From Pseudoalteromonas espejiana DSM 9414 (GTDB taxonomy: Bacteria > Pseudomonadota > Gammaproteobacteria > Enterobacterales > Alteromonadaceae): DNA of 64,000 nucleotides. The notes below the pieces were generated by a model, which saw only the letters and a program-made list of their open reading frames with translations, was not told where the DNA came from and did not search any database. Shown in pieces: positions 36,215-45,434 of the stretch (the first letter of the stretch is position 1; every line of letters starts with the position of its first letter). The translations under genes and the position numbers were made by a program. The stretch is taken from NCBI RefSeq assembly GCF_002221525.1, contig NZ_CP011028.1, forward strand, positions 3,447,501 to 3,511,500, written 5' to 3'.

Positions 36215-37515
36215 GTTACTTTTATCGGCAAATAAATTTGTGCACTTAAGCCGCCCTCTGGGCGGTTTTCAAGTTTAACTTTACCATCGTGCATATCAAT
36301 AATGCGCTTAATAATGGCGAGCCCTAACCCACTGCCTTCGCTGCCACGGGCTGCATCACCTTGCTTAAAAGGCTCAAACACCGACTCAAGCTCGCTTTCA
36401 GGAATACCAGGGCCATTATCGTTCACCGCTATCACAACGTATTTTTTGTTTGAATTAAAGTAGCTTAAAACTTCTATGTCGCCGTCAGAATAACGCAGGG
36501 CATTTTCAATCATATTCGTTACTACACGTTTTATAGCCACACTGCTTAACGGAATACGCCCTACGCTTGGGTTTTCTTTAAATGTAATAACACGTTGATG
36601 CTGCAACTCACAATTAACCACTTCAGCAACTAAGGCATTAATATCTTCGCAGGCGAGTTCGTCTGTTTTATGGTGACGTAAATACTCAATAAACTGATCA
36701 ATAATGCCGTTCATATCTTCAATATCGTAAATGATGCCTTCACGAAGGTATTCGTCTTCATCGTTCATCATTTCGGTAGCCAAGCGAATACGAGTAAGCG
36801 GTGTACGTAAGTCATGTGAAACGCCAGCCATCAATAAACGGCGGTCGTTTTCAAGTGCAGCAATGCCTCGCGACATTTGGTTAAATGCACGGGTTACTTC
36901 TATTACTTCTGTAGAGCCTTCCTCGTCAAGCTTAGAACTAAAATCGCCCTTACCTACTTTTACAGCGGCTTGTTGTAAAGCCTTTAAGGGCCGGTTTAAG
37001 TGCCTCGCAAACAGCCAGCCACCTAATACACTTAAAAAACCAATACTTGATAAGTAAAACGTTAAAAATTCGAGGTTGTTTTCTTGGTAGCCGGTAAGCG
37101 GCACCTTTACCCAGTACCCTGGGGCTTGCGGCGCTTCTACCCAATATATTAAAGGGTCTGTTTGGCTAATACGCACCCGCGCCGAGCCGTTTAGCTGTTC
37201 AGACATACTGCGCGAAAGCATCGAATACTCGCGCGTTTGGCCAAGCCCTTGGCGCATTGCTTCGCGCTGGGTCATAACCTCTATACCGGTAATTTCAAAA
37301 AATTTTTCAGATACTTCGTCGTTTATTTCTACGCCGTCTTCCCAGTCTATAAAAACGGTTTTAATTTGCTTAGCGAGCATTAAGTTCACTTGCTCAATAG
37401 TCGGCTTTACCACATAAAAGCTAACCGTTACATACGACACTATTTGGTTTATTAGCAATAAAGCGGCAACTAAAAAAACGGTTTGCCCAAACGCACTACG
37501 CGGAAAAAATCCCAT
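36199..37515 (-). CDS. envZ: Osmosensor histidine kinase EnvZ
   Basis: Inner-membrane sensor kinase and phosphatase partner of OmpR, 438 residues. Two membrane segments lie near 10-30 and 155-175. A HAMP domain with [20 protein letters not shown] precedes the H-box [20 protein letters not shown], whose His is phosphorylated, and the N, G1 and G2 boxes ([33 protein letters not shown]). It follows ompR by 5 bases. The sensor region is unlike E. coli EnvZ but the length and pairing fit. Confidence 0.95.
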   Translation of the reverse strand: MGFFPRSAFGQTVFLVAALLLINQIVSYVTVSFYVVKPTIEQVNLMLAKQIKTVFIDWEDGVEINDEVSEKFFEITGIEVMTQREAMRQGLGQTREYSMLSRSMSEQLNGSARVRISQTDPLIYWVEAPQAPGYWVKVPLTGYQENNLEFLTFYLSSIGFLSVLGGWLFARHLNRPLKALQQAAVKVGKGDFSSKLDEEGSTEVIEVTRAFNQMSRGIAALENDRRLLMAGVSHDLRTPLTRIRLATEMMNDEDEYLREGIIYDIEDMNGIIDQFIEYLRHHKTDELACEDINALVAEVVNCELQHQRVITFKENPSVGRIPLSSVAIKRVVTNMIENALRYSDGDIEVLSYFNSNKKYVVIAVNDNGPGIPESELESVFEPFKQGDAARGSEGSGLGLAIIKRIIDMHDGKVKLENRPEGGLSAQIYLPIKVTPSVM

Positions 37516-37520
37516 ATAAA

Positions 37521-38240
37521 TTACTTTTCACCGTCAGGAACAAACACATAACCTAAACCCCAAACCGTTTGAATATAACGCGGGTTGGCGGCATCTACTT
37601 CAATCATGCGGCGAAGTCGCGAAACCTGCACATCAATACTGCGCTCAAGAGCGCTATAATCTCGCCCTCGAGCAAGGTTCATTAATTTATCGCGGCTAAG
37701 TGGTTCGCGCGGGTGCGAAACAAGTGCTTTAAGTACCGCAAATTCGCCACTGGTAAGCGAAATAGTTTTATCACCCTCGCTCATTTCACGGGTGGCTAAA
37801 TTAAGTGTAAATTGACCAAATGCAATGAGATTTTCTTCTGCAGCTGGAGCACCAGGCACTTCTTTAGCGCGGCGGCGTAAAATAGCTTTAATGCGAGCCA
37901 GTAACTCACGCGGGTTAAATGGTTTGGGAATGTAATCGTCTGCGCCAAGTTCAAGGCCAATAATACGGTCGACTTCATCGCCTTTTGCTGTAAGCATAAC
38001 AATAGGAATTTCGTTTTCTTTTTGGCGTAACCGGCGGCAAATTGATAAGCCATCTTCGCCTGGCAGCATTAGATCTAGCACCATTAAGTGAAAGTTTTCT
38101 CGCTCAATGAGTCTATCCATTTGCTCTGAATTTGCGGCAGTTCTAACAATAAACCCCTGCTCTACTAAATAACGCTCTAGTAGACTGCGCAGGCGCATAT
38201 CGTCATCAACAACTAATACTTTTGTGGTTTCGTGTCCCAT
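37521..38240 (-). CDS. ompR: Response regulator OmpR
   Basis: DNA-binding response regulator of 239 residues that controls porin genes with EnvZ. The receiver domain (1-120) has DDDMRLRS, phosphoacceptor [10 protein letters not shown] and [10 protein letters not shown]. The winged-helix C-domain has [20 protein letters not shown] and [21 protein letters not shown] few bases separate it from envZ, and greB lies divergently, the arrangement known in E. coli. Confidence 0.97.
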   Translation of the reverse strand: MGHETTKVLVVDDDMRLRSLLERYLVEQGFIVRTAANSEQMDRLIERENFHLMVLDLMLPGEDGLSICRRLRQKENEIPIVMLTAKGDEVDRIIGLELGADDYIPKPFNPRELLARIKAILRRRAKEVPGAPAAEENLIAFGQFTLNLATREMSEGDKTISLTSGEFAVLKALVSHPREPLSRDKLMNLARGRDYSALERSIDVQVSRLRRMIEVDAANPRYIQTVWGLGYVFVPDGEK

Positions 38241-38426
38241 TGTTTGTTTCTTATTTTTATCTCCAATTAATAGTTAATATAAATGAAAAACTTAATAATC
38301 AAAATCTAATTGCGCGCTTAGATTGTTACTGAACATTTCAAAGCTTAATTTTAATAAATTTTACACTCGACAAATTTTGGCAAGTTTAATAACGTGCACA
38401 CCATTAGAGTTAATAAATAAACGCCG

Positions 38427-38900
38427 ATGAAAACAAATTTAATTACCCGCGAAGGCTATTTGCAACTACAACAAGAGCACGACCACTTATGGAATGTTAA
38501 GCGCCCCGAAGTAACTAAAATAGTAAGTTGGGCTGCAAGCCTTGGCGATCGCTCTGAAAACGCCGATTACCAATATAACAAACGCTTATTGCGCCAAATT
38601 GACCGCCGCGTACGCTATTTACGTAAACGCTTACCCGATTTAAAAATTATTGATTACTCGCCGCAGCAAGCCGGCAAAGTATTTTTTGGTGCTTGGGTAG
38701 AAATAGAAAACGAGCAAGGTGAAATTAAAAAATTTAGAATTGTGGGCCCCGATGAAATTTATGACCGCAAAGATTATATTTCAATTGACTCACCTATGGC
38801 ACGGGCATTAATTAAAAAGCAAGTAGATGACGATTTTGAAGTGCCCACCCCACAAGGAAATAAAGAATGGTACGTAAACAGTATTGAATACCAAAAATAA
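38427..38900 (+). CDS. greB: Transcript cleavage factor GreB
   Basis: Binds the RNA polymerase secondary channel and stimulates cleavage of backtracked RNA. The 157 residues match GreB. The coiled-coil tip SLGDRSENADYQY supplies the catalytic acidic residues, and the C-terminal FKBP-like domain carries FRIVGPDEIYDRKDYISIDS. Position next to divergent ompR-envZ matches other gammaproteobacteria, distinguishing it from GreA. Confidence 0.96.
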   Translation: MKTNLITREGYLQLQQEHDHLWNVKRPEVTKIVSWAASLGDRSENADYQYNKRLLRQIDRRVRYLRKRLPDLKIIDYSPQQAGKVFFGAWVEIENEQGEIKKFRIVGPDEIYDRKDYISIDSPMARALIKKQVDDDFEVPTPQGNKEWYVNSIEYQK

Positions 38901-39035
38901 CACCCCATTACATTAATAAGAGATAAAAACCTTGATTCAGATCATATTAACTTTTTATTGTGTAATCTAATTGAGTACGATATAAGAGAGTAAGCCAGGT
39001 TACTTGGTTAACCTGAATTTTTTAAGGTAGTGGTT

Positions 39036-39347
39036 ATGTCAAACTTAGTACAGCGCATATTTAGTAATGCCGTATTGTTTGCACTTGTAATGAGTGTAAG
39101 TTTGTCTCTGCATGCCAATACCACTCAAGTAAGCTTAGATAACGCAACTGTATCTAATCATTTTATTGCTTGTGAATTTCCTGACCAAGCAACCCCCGAC
39201 ATTGACTTAGACTCCCACGTTAATGCCATTACTATTAGGCTGTTTCAACTGCTTCCTAATACCACTTTATCTTTTTACCAAAGCACAAACTTAGACCGCC
39301 CTTTTAGCACGGCGTACCAACGTGGACCACCTAGCTATTTAATTTAA
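39036..39347 (+). CDS. Small secreted hypothetical protein
   Basis: A 103-residue protein I do not recognise. The signal peptide (SNALFALVMSVSLSLHA-like; cleavage after HA-N) precedes a mature part with one Cys, in FIACEFPDQAT. No further motif is seen. AAGG lies 8 bases before the ATG at 39036 but only 2 before the GTG at 39030, so I use the ATG. It may share a transcript with the downstream CBS gene (52 bases). Confidence 0.7.
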   Translation: MSNLVQRIFSNAVLFALVMSVSLSLHANTTQVSLDNATVSNHFIACEFPDQATPDIDLDSHVNAITIRLFQLLPNTTLSFYQSTNLDRPFSTAYQRGPPSYLI

Positions 39348-39398
39348 TTCACAATTTTTGCTTTTTGATTAAATTTTATAACGAATAAGGTGACTACT

Positions 39399-39980
39399 AT
39401 GTCTAACTTTAAAGAATTACGTACCCAAAATATTTCTCATGGCGTTATTGCAAGCACATTCGAAGACGAACAACCATTAATTGATTTAACGTCTCCGGCG
39501 TTAAAAGTAGTTAATAACTTTACCCAAAAAACTCCTATTCGCGCACAGCACGAAACCACAATAGCACAAGCGCTTAAGCAAGTTATTGCTGAACATTCAG
39601 ACTATGTGCTAGTAACCGACGACGAGAATAAGTTAATTGGTATTGTTTCAAGTGCTGACCTACAAAGCGCTAAAATTACGATTATTGCTCAGCGTTTAAA
39701 TACAACGCGGGGTGAATTAAGCTTACGTCATATCATGACACCTATTAGCCAATTAACGGGTGTAAGCATGCAAAGTTTAAGCTATGCATGTATAGGCGAT
39801 GCACTACAAACAATGGAACATCAAGGCAATATGTTTTTATTAGTGACTACAGCTAATAACGAAATTTGCGGGCTAGTGTCAGCGCGCCAAATAGCAAAAA
39901 CGTTGCATATTCCGGTGCATATTACCCCTATTGCTCACTCGTTCAGTGATGTTTTAGAAAGCGTAGAACACCCGCACTAA
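39399..39980 (+). CDS. CBS-domain protein
   Basis: A 193-residue soluble protein with two CBS motifs (about 50-100 and 115-180), the Bateman module that often binds adenine nucleotides. TTIAQALKQVIAEHSDYVLV with DENKLIGIVSSADLQ opens the first and LRHIMTPISQLTGVS the second. No catalytic domain is attached, so it may be a stand-alone sensor. AAGG lies 8 bases upstream of the ATG at 39399. A hairpin terminator follows. Confidence 0.87.
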   Translation: MSNFKELRTQNISHGVIASTFEDEQPLIDLTSPALKVVNNFTQKTPIRAQHETTIAQALKQVIAEHSDYVLVTDDENKLIGIVSSADLQSAKITIIAQRLNTTRGELSLRHIMTPISQLTGVSMQSLSYACIGDALQTMEHQGNMFLLVTTANNEICGLVSARQIAKTLHIPVHITPIAHSFSDVLESVEHPH

Positions 39981-40022
39981 AGGGTGCTTTTTACACGCCA
40001 GTTCCTAGCTCCAACCAACCAT

Positions 40023-40058
40023 CTTAAAGCAAGAAAAATTGCTTGCTTTAAGAGCTTT
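40023..40058 (+). terminator. Intrinsic terminator of the CBS gene
   Basis: CTTAAAGCAAG (40023-40033) and CTTGCTTTAAG (40042-40052) form a perfect 11-bp stem followed by AGCTTTTTAT. Confidence 0.75.
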
Positions 40059-40192
40059 TTATTACAACCTGCTGTGATATTATTCAACTAATAAATACCT
40101 GCCAACCTCATTAAATAACAACTTTAATAAGCTGGGTATAACAGTACCAGAGGGAACTTCTGGTTTTATTTTTTGTATTAAAAGGTTTTTGC

Positions 40193-42511
40193 ATGAGCGA
40201 TATCTCTGCACGTTTAGCCAGTGAGCTAAATGCACAACAGCAACAAGTTGTTGCTGCTACAAAGTTACTTGATGAAGGGGCAACCGTTCCTTTTATTGCG
40301 CGCTACCGTAAAGAAATTACCGGCGGTTTAGACGACACCCAATTACGTCTTTTAGAGCAGCGTTTATCGTACTTGCGTGAGCTTGAAGAGCGCCGTAGCT
40401 TTATTTTATCAACCATCGAATCGCAAAATAAATTAACACCAGAGCTTAGTGCCGACATTGCCAGTGCACAAAGCAAAACTGAGCTTGAAGATTTATACCT
40501 GCCTTACAAAGCTAAACGCCGCACTAAAGGCCAAATAGCCATTGAAGCAGGCTTAGAGCCACTTGCGGATGCACTTTTTAACGACGCAAACTTAGACCCT
40601 GAGCAACACGCGCAGCAGTTTATTAATGCCGATAAAGCCATTAACGATACCAAAGCAGCTCTTGATGGCGCTAAATTTATTTTAATGGAACGCTTTGCCG
40701 AAGATGCAAAGTTACTTGCTAAATTTAGAAGCCATATAAGCCAACACGGCGCGATTCAAAGCACATTAATTGACGGCCAAGAACAAGCGGGTAGTAAATA
40801 CCGCGACTATTTTGATCATCAAGAACCACTTAAAAAAGTCCCTTCGCACCGCGCACTTGCTATGTTGCGCGCTCGTAATGAAGGCATTTTACAATTAAGC
40901 GTTAACCCAGAGCCAAGCAGCGAAAATGCAGCGCAGCTATGTGCACAAATGATTGCCGATCACTACCGCTTAGATGTTAAATACAAAGCAGCAAGTGCAT
41001 GGTTATTAGGTGTAGTGCAGTGGGCATGGAAAATTAAATTAGGCCTTCACCTAGAAAACGAATTTTTAGCCGCTATGCGCGAAAAAGCCGAAACCGGCGC
41101 TATTGATGTATTTGCTAAAAACTTAAAAGATTTACTTATGGCCGCCCCAGCTGGGCCGCGCACTACACTTGGCCTCGATCCAGGTTTACGCACGGGGTGT
41201 AAAATAGCAGTAGTAGATAGCACAGGTAAATTGCTCACTACCCAAACTATTTTTCCGCATGCGCCACAAAATCATTGGGATAAGTCACTACGTACGTTAG
41301 AGCAACTTTGTCGCCAACATAAAGTAGAGCTTATTGCGATTGGTAACGGCACGGCATCACGCGAGTCTGATAAGCTTGTAAGTGAGCTAATTAAAGCTAA
41401 TACAGAGCTTAAATTAAATAAAATAATGGTGAGCGAAGCCGGCGCATCTGTGTACTCAGCATCTGAGTTTGCAGCAAACGAATTCCCTAACTTAGATGTA
41501 TCTTTACGCGGAGCTGTATCTATTGCCCGCCGCCTTCAAGACCCGCTTGCCGAGCTTGTAAAAATTGAACCTAAGTCGATTGGTGTAGGCCAATACCAAC
41601 ACGATGTATCTCAAAGTCAGCTAGGCCAAACACTTACTGCAGTAGTAGAAGACTGTGTAAACTCGGTAGGCGTAGACTTAAACATGGCATCGGTACCACT
41701 ACTTACTCGTGTATCTGGTTTAAATAAAACCTTAGCGCAAAATATCGTTAATTACCGCGATACTAACGGCACATTTGCTAAACGTAGTGAACTTAAAAAG
41801 GTTGAGCGTTTAGGACCTAAAGCGTTTGAACAAGCTGCAGGCTTTTTACGTATTAATAACGGTAAAGACCCACTTGATAATTCTTCGGTTCACCCTGAGG
41901 CATACCCTGTAGTTAAATCTATTTGCGAGCGCAATAATCTTGACGTAAATAGCTTAATTGGAAACAGCGACTTTTTAAATAAACTTGCTGCAAATGACTA
42001 CACTGACGAAAAATTTGGTTTACCAACTGTTACCGACATTATCAAAGAGCTTGATAAACCAGGCCGCGATCCGCGACCTGAGTTTAAAACAGCTGAGTTT
42101 AAGGCCGGTGTTGAAAAAATCAGTGACCTTAAACCAGGTATGATTTTAGAAGGTGTAGTCTCTAACGTAGCTAACTTTGGTGCGTTTGTAGATGTTGGCG
42201 TACACCAAGATGGCCTGGTGCATATTTCAGCTATTACTAATAAGTTTATATCTGATCCGCGCGAAGTTGTTAAAGCTGGCGACATTGTAAAAGTAAAAGT
42301 AGTTGAAGTAGACGCCGCGCGTAAACGCATTAGCTTTACTATGCGCTTAGACGATGAGATAGACACCAGCAATAAACCCGCAGCCGCACCACAAAAGCAA
42401 CGTAATAATACGCAACAGCCTCGCGCAGCTAAGCCAAAGCGCGATAACGGTAATGCAATGATGGGCAACGCCTTTGCAGATGCATTTGCTAACGCAAAAA
42501 CTAAAAAGTAG
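40193..42511 (+). CDS. tex: RNA-binding transcription accessory protein Tex
   Basis: Nucleic-acid-binding protein of 772 residues, related to eukaryotic Spt6. The helical N-terminal region (about 1-320) begins with [21 protein letters not shown] YqgF/RuvC-like domain follows (about 325-450, [20 protein letters not shown]), then helix-hairpin-helix repeats (about 490-560) and an S1 domain (about 650-720, [20 protein letters not shown]). The C-terminus is basic, with [15 protein letters not shown]. It is monocistronic with its own terminator. Confidence 0.97.
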   Translation: MSDISARLASELNAQQQQVVAATKLLDEGATVPFIARYRKEITGGLDDTQLRLLEQRLSYLRELEERRSFILSTIESQNKLTPELSADIASAQSKTELEDLYLPYKAKRRTKGQIAIEAGLEPLADALFNDANLDPEQHAQQFINADKAINDTKAALDGAKFILMERFAEDAKLLAKFRSHISQHGAIQSTLIDGQEQAGSKYRDYFDHQEPLKKVPSHRALAMLRARNEGILQLSVNPEPSSENAAQLCAQMIADHYRLDVKYKAASAWLLGVVQWAWKIKLGLHLENEFLAAMREKAETGAIDVFAKNLKDLLMAAPAGPRTTLGLDPGLRTGCKIAVVDSTGKLLTTQTIFPHAPQNHWDKSLRTLEQLCRQHKVELIAIGNGTASRESDKLVSELIKANTELKLNKIMVSEAGASVYSASEFAANEFPNLDVSLRGAVSIARRLQDPLAELVKIEPKSIGVGQYQHDVSQSQLGQTLTAVVEDCVNSVGVDLNMASVPLLTRVSGLNKTLAQNIVNYRDTNGTFAKRSELKKVERLGPKAFEQAAGFLRINNGKDPLDNSSVHPEAYPVVKSICERNNLDVNSLIGNSDFLNKLAANDYTDEKFGLPTVTDIIKELDKPGRDPRPEFKTAEFKAGVEKISDLKPGMILEGVVSNVANFGAFVDVGVHQDGLVHISAITNKFISDPREVVKAGDIVKVKVVEVDAARKRISFTMRLDDEIDTSNKPAAAPQKQRNNTQQPRAAKPKRDNGNAMMGNAFADAFANAKTKK

Positions 42512-42530
42512 CCACGCTTACTAAACTAAA

Positions 42531-42555
42531 AAAGCCGCAATAGCGGCTTTTTTAT
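42531..42555 (+). terminator. Intrinsic terminator of tex
   Basis: AAAGCCGC (42531-42538) pairs with GCGGCTTT (42543-42550), followed by TTTATT. It starts 19 bases after the tex stop. Confidence 0.9.
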
Positions 42556-42588
42556 TATTTAAATCTTTTAATACTCTCTGCTAGCTAA

Positions 42589-42676
42589 TTATACCAATGC
42601 GCCTAATTGAGTGATGTATTTTCAGTGTAAAAAATTGTGTCGCAAAATAATTAACTATTACTGCAGATTGGTATTA
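42589..42676. repeat. Dispersed repeat, TAATACCAAT family, copy B
   Basis: About 88 bases bounded by ATACCAAT (42591-42598) and ATTGGTAT (42667-42674), an exact 8-bp terminal inverted repeat. The interior resembles copy A at 30433-30476. The right end supplies the stop codon TAA of the HExxH gene (42674-42676). Confidence 0.65.
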
Positions 42677-43534
42677 GCCATATGCTGAAAAACCACTCTC
42701 ATTTTGTGGTGAACTCGTCATTTGGTAAAAATTAGCAATACGCCCAGCTCGAGCGTCTACTTCTGGATCTCGATTTTGCTCGTTATTCACTTCATTTTCT
42801 GATTCTGCTGTACGCGTATCGTTTACAGATAAGGTATTTTGCGATTCATCGGCTTGCTCTTGTTCATCAACAGGTGTAGCAAGCTCAGCTTGTGCTGCGG
42901 CCATTTTTTGCGTTGCATCGGCTGCAATTGCTCTATCAGCACTTGAAGGTTCAGCAGGGGCAAGTGCGGCTGCGCGTACTGTTTGCATTTTATCTATAGT
43001 GGCTTGTGGGTCACCAGGGATTTCAGATACATCAATTTGCACCTCGCCACCTACGGCGTAATTAGTGCCATCTGGGCCGCGCTGATATTCATAGCTTGGT
43101 GAGCCTGCATATTGCCCGCCAACAGACGCATGAGCTTGTTCATGAACACGTACTTCTGTGTCACGTGCTTTAAGCTCTTTAATTTGCTGCTGTTCTATTT
43201 CAAGTTGTTGTTGCTCTTGCTCTTCCTCGGCGGTGTCTTCACTTGCTTGCTGATTTTGCTGCTCGGTATTTGAGTCATCAGCATTGCCTTCTTCGCGCTG
43301 CTCAACTGTTTGCTCGTCACTTAACTTACCAGTTGCATCGTATGTGGCTACCTCAGTGCTACTTGGTAATCTTGCTTTGTCTGCATCGCTTTGTGCTTTG
43401 GTTTCGGTATTGCTAGCGCTATTTGGCGCAGGGGCAGGAATAACTTCGCGCAGTTGGTTGTCACGCCGAGCGGTTTCCGTATAAACGTTCGCAGTGTTTA
43501 TATTGATAGACGGAAATGGCGTGACAATATTCAT
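42674..43534 (-). CDS. Putative metalloprotease, CJM1_0395/SprA-related family
   Basis: A 286-residue protein with a very charged, Q/E-rich, low-complexity first half (about 40-115). A conserved core follows: REVRVHEQAHASVGG-type text with HEQAH (a HExxH zinc motif), GSPSYEYQRGPDGTNYAVGG and EVQIDVSEIPGDPQATIDKM. This is the signature of the putative metalloprotease family named for CJM1_0395. The C-terminus ends FYQMTSSPQNESGFSAYG, poorly conserved. Proteolysis is not established. It follows a small gene by 6 bases, so the two are likely co-expressed. Confidence 0.87.
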   Translation of the reverse strand: MNIVTPFPSININTANVYTETARRDNQLREVIPAPAPNSASNTETKAQSDADKARLPSSTEVATYDATGKLSDEQTVEQREEGNADDSNTEQQNQQASEDTAEEEQEQQQLEIEQQQIKELKARDTEVRVHEQAHASVGGQYAGSPSYEYQRGPDGTNYAVGGEVQIDVSEIPGDPQATIDKMQTVRAAALAPAEPSSADRAIAADATQKMAAAQAELATPVDEQEQADESQNTLSVNDTRTAESENEVNNEQNRDPEVDARAGRIANFYQMTSSPQNESGFSAYG

Positions 43535-43540
43535 AACAGC

Positions 43541-43849
43541 TTAAACTTTAATATCAACTAATGTGCCAAGCACTTCATCAGCAGTTTGGATAGATTGCGT
43601 GTTAGCCTTGGCATTAAACTCTTCAACTTTTAGGTTAACTAAGGCTTCATCAACTCGAGCTGGTTGTGACACCGGCGCTGTTACTGCTTCATCAGGGCTC
43701 GCTGCTGTTAACTGGCGTTGCTGTGCTAGTTGAGTATCGTCTTGCTCTTCAATGGTGGCACGGTTAATCTCAGCGCTTGCTCTTTCTATACCTTGGCTTG
43801 CACGATTAAACCCTTCTACACCACTATTAAATACAGAACCAATAGCCAT
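43541..43849 (-). CDS. Small uncharacterised protein paired with the HExxH gene
   Basis: A 102-residue protein I do not recognise with certainty. The N-terminus MAIGSVFNSGVEGFNRASQG and C-terminus NAKANTQSIQTADEVLGTLV resemble the flanking helices of flagellar rod and hook proteins, but the centre is short and acidic. The pairing with the CJM1_0395-type gene six bases away suggests a joint role. GAGGTACA lies upstream of the ATG. Confidence 0.75.
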   Translation of the reverse strand: MAIGSVFNSGVEGFNRASQGIERASAEINRATIEEQDDTQLAQQRQLTAASPDEAVTAPVSQPARVDEALVNLKVEEFNAKANTQSIQTADEVLGTLVDIKV

Positions 43850-43939
43850 GTTGTACCTCCAATAAATTTAATATTGTTTAATTATCGCTCACTTCATAGG
43901 CAAAATAAAGCTTTAAACCCCACGTTTATTAGCGCTATT

Positions 43940-44677
43940 TTAAAGCATTGATTTAACGGCAGATAAAAACTCTTTTTTATGAGATATAAATGGCGCATGC
44001 GAGGCTTTATCTAATACTGCGTATTCAAACTCAGTATTTAGTGCTGCCATTTTGCCTATTGCTTTATAAGGTACCAGTGCATCTAAACGGCCAAAGATGG
44101 CTTTTATAGGCACTGGGCAATGAGCAAATAAATTTCGTAAATCGTCGGTTTGTAAAATATCTAAACCGCCGCTCAATGCTTGCGTATTTGGTGGCTTATA
44201 TTGATTTAATAATTGTTTTAGCTGCTTTATGTCGTCGCGGGCTGTCTCGCTGCCCATGGCTTGTATAGCCAAAAACCGTTCGATGGTTTTTTCTCGATGA
44301 TTAATTAACTGCTCTTTAAATTGCTCAAGCACAGTGGCTTTTATACCAGGCCAATCATGCTGCTCAGCAAAAAATGGGGTTGAAGCTACTAAAATAACTT
44401 TTGAAACTTTTTCAGGCCAATGCTTAGCAATGTATAACGCAAATAAACCACCTAACGACCAACCCATTAATATAGAGCCTGTTTTAAGCTGCTCACTTAA
44501 ATGCTTAGCTGCATCATGCAAGTTATAAGGGGTTGGGCAGCTACCGCTATTACCAAAACCTGGCAAGTCAATGCTGCGCACTACGCCGCTATACAAAAAC
44601 TCTAACTCAGGCTGTACTAATTGCCACACACCTTGATTCATTCCCCAACCATGTAATAAAACTAACTCGCTTTGCAT
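43940..44677 (-). CDS. bioH: Pimeloyl-ACP methyl ester carboxylesterase BioH
   Basis: Alpha/beta hydrolase of 245 residues that frees pimeloyl-ACP from its methyl ester in biotin synthesis. The oxyanion region HGWGMNQGVW, nucleophile GWSLGG, acid LDALVP-flanked Asp and HAPF His are present. Its divergent neighbour is comF and nfuA is nearby, as in the E. coli bioH-gntX-nfuA order. Confidence 0.95.
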   Translation of the reverse strand: MQSELVLLHGWGMNQGVWQLVQPELEFLYSGVVRSIDLPGFGNSGSCPTPYNLHDAAKHLSEQLKTGSILMGWSLGGLFALYIAKHWPEKVSKVILVASTPFFAEQHDWPGIKATVLEQFKEQLINHREKTIERFLAIQAMGSETARDDIKQLKQLLNQYKPPNTQALSGGLDILQTDDLRNLFAHCPVPIKAIFGRLDALVPYKAIGKMAALNTEFEYAVLDKASHAPFISHKKEFLSAVKSML

Positions 44678-44749
44678 ATTTGCCTAACCTTTACCAAACT
44701 TAGCCACATCATAACGCTTACATGAGCGAAAGCAACGCAAGGATTGCCA

Positions 44750-45427
44750 GTGCAACAGTCTATTATTAATTGGTTATTTCCCTCCTATTGCGTGCAGTGT
44801 CAGGAGGTTATTAATTCAGAAAATGGTTTATGCGAACATTGCTTATCTGATCTCACTGTATTTGATTTAAACAAACACACTAATTTATTACATCGACCAG
44901 ATATTGTAGAAATGTTCCCAAACTGTGAGTTTGATAGATTATTTGCATGTGCTTTTTATCAGCCTCCTTTTGAGCACTGGTTAAAAAGGCTGAAGTTTAA
45001 TAACCAAATACATTATAAAAAGGCGTTACAGCAAGTAATTACAAAGGAACTCGCCACCTTCTTTGAGCACTTATCTACTAAGCCTGACTTTTTTATTATT
45101 TTACCCCTACATAAAAAGCGATTTTTAAAACGCGGATTTAATCAAGTAAGCCAAGTATGGCAGCCCTGTATAGCAAAGCACGGTGATGTGAGTAATGCAC
45201 TTGTTCGTAATAAAGCCACGCAAGCGCAGTCGCAATTATCTAAAGCAAAGCGCATTAAAAATTTAAAAAACGCCTTTATTTGCACCCAAGATATGAGCGG
45301 TAAAACAGTAGCGATTATAGATGATGTTATGACTACAGGCGCTACACTTAACGCCGCTACGCAGGTATTAAAGCAAGCTGGCGCTAAACAGGTATGGGCA
45401 TTTACAACCTGTTTAACGCCACTTTAA
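44750..45427 (+). CDS. ComF family phosphoribosyltransferase-like protein (GntX)
   Basis: A 225-residue ComF/GntX protein. The N-terminal zinc-binding pairs C-x2-C are YCVQCQE and LCEHC. The C-terminal PRTase-like domain carries VAIIDDVMTTGATLNAA. I use GTG at 44750, which has AGGA 6 bases upstream, rather than TTG at 44744. Roles reported for the family include DNA uptake in Bacillus-type competence and utilisation of exogenous DNA in E. coli relatives; here the role is inferred. The ORF is on the plus strand, opposite bioH. Confidence 0.92.
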   Translation: MQQSIINWLFPSYCVQCQEVINSENGLCEHCLSDLTVFDLNKHTNLLHRPDIVEMFPNCEFDRLFACAFYQPPFEHWLKRLKFNNQIHYKKALQQVITKELATFFEHLSTKPDFFIILPLHKKRFLKRGFNQVSQVWQPCIAKHGDVSNALVRNKATQAQSQLSKAKRIKNLKNAFICTQDMSGKTVAIIDDVMTTGATLNAATQVLKQAGAKQVWAFTTCLTPL

Positions 45428-45434
45428 GTGCTAT

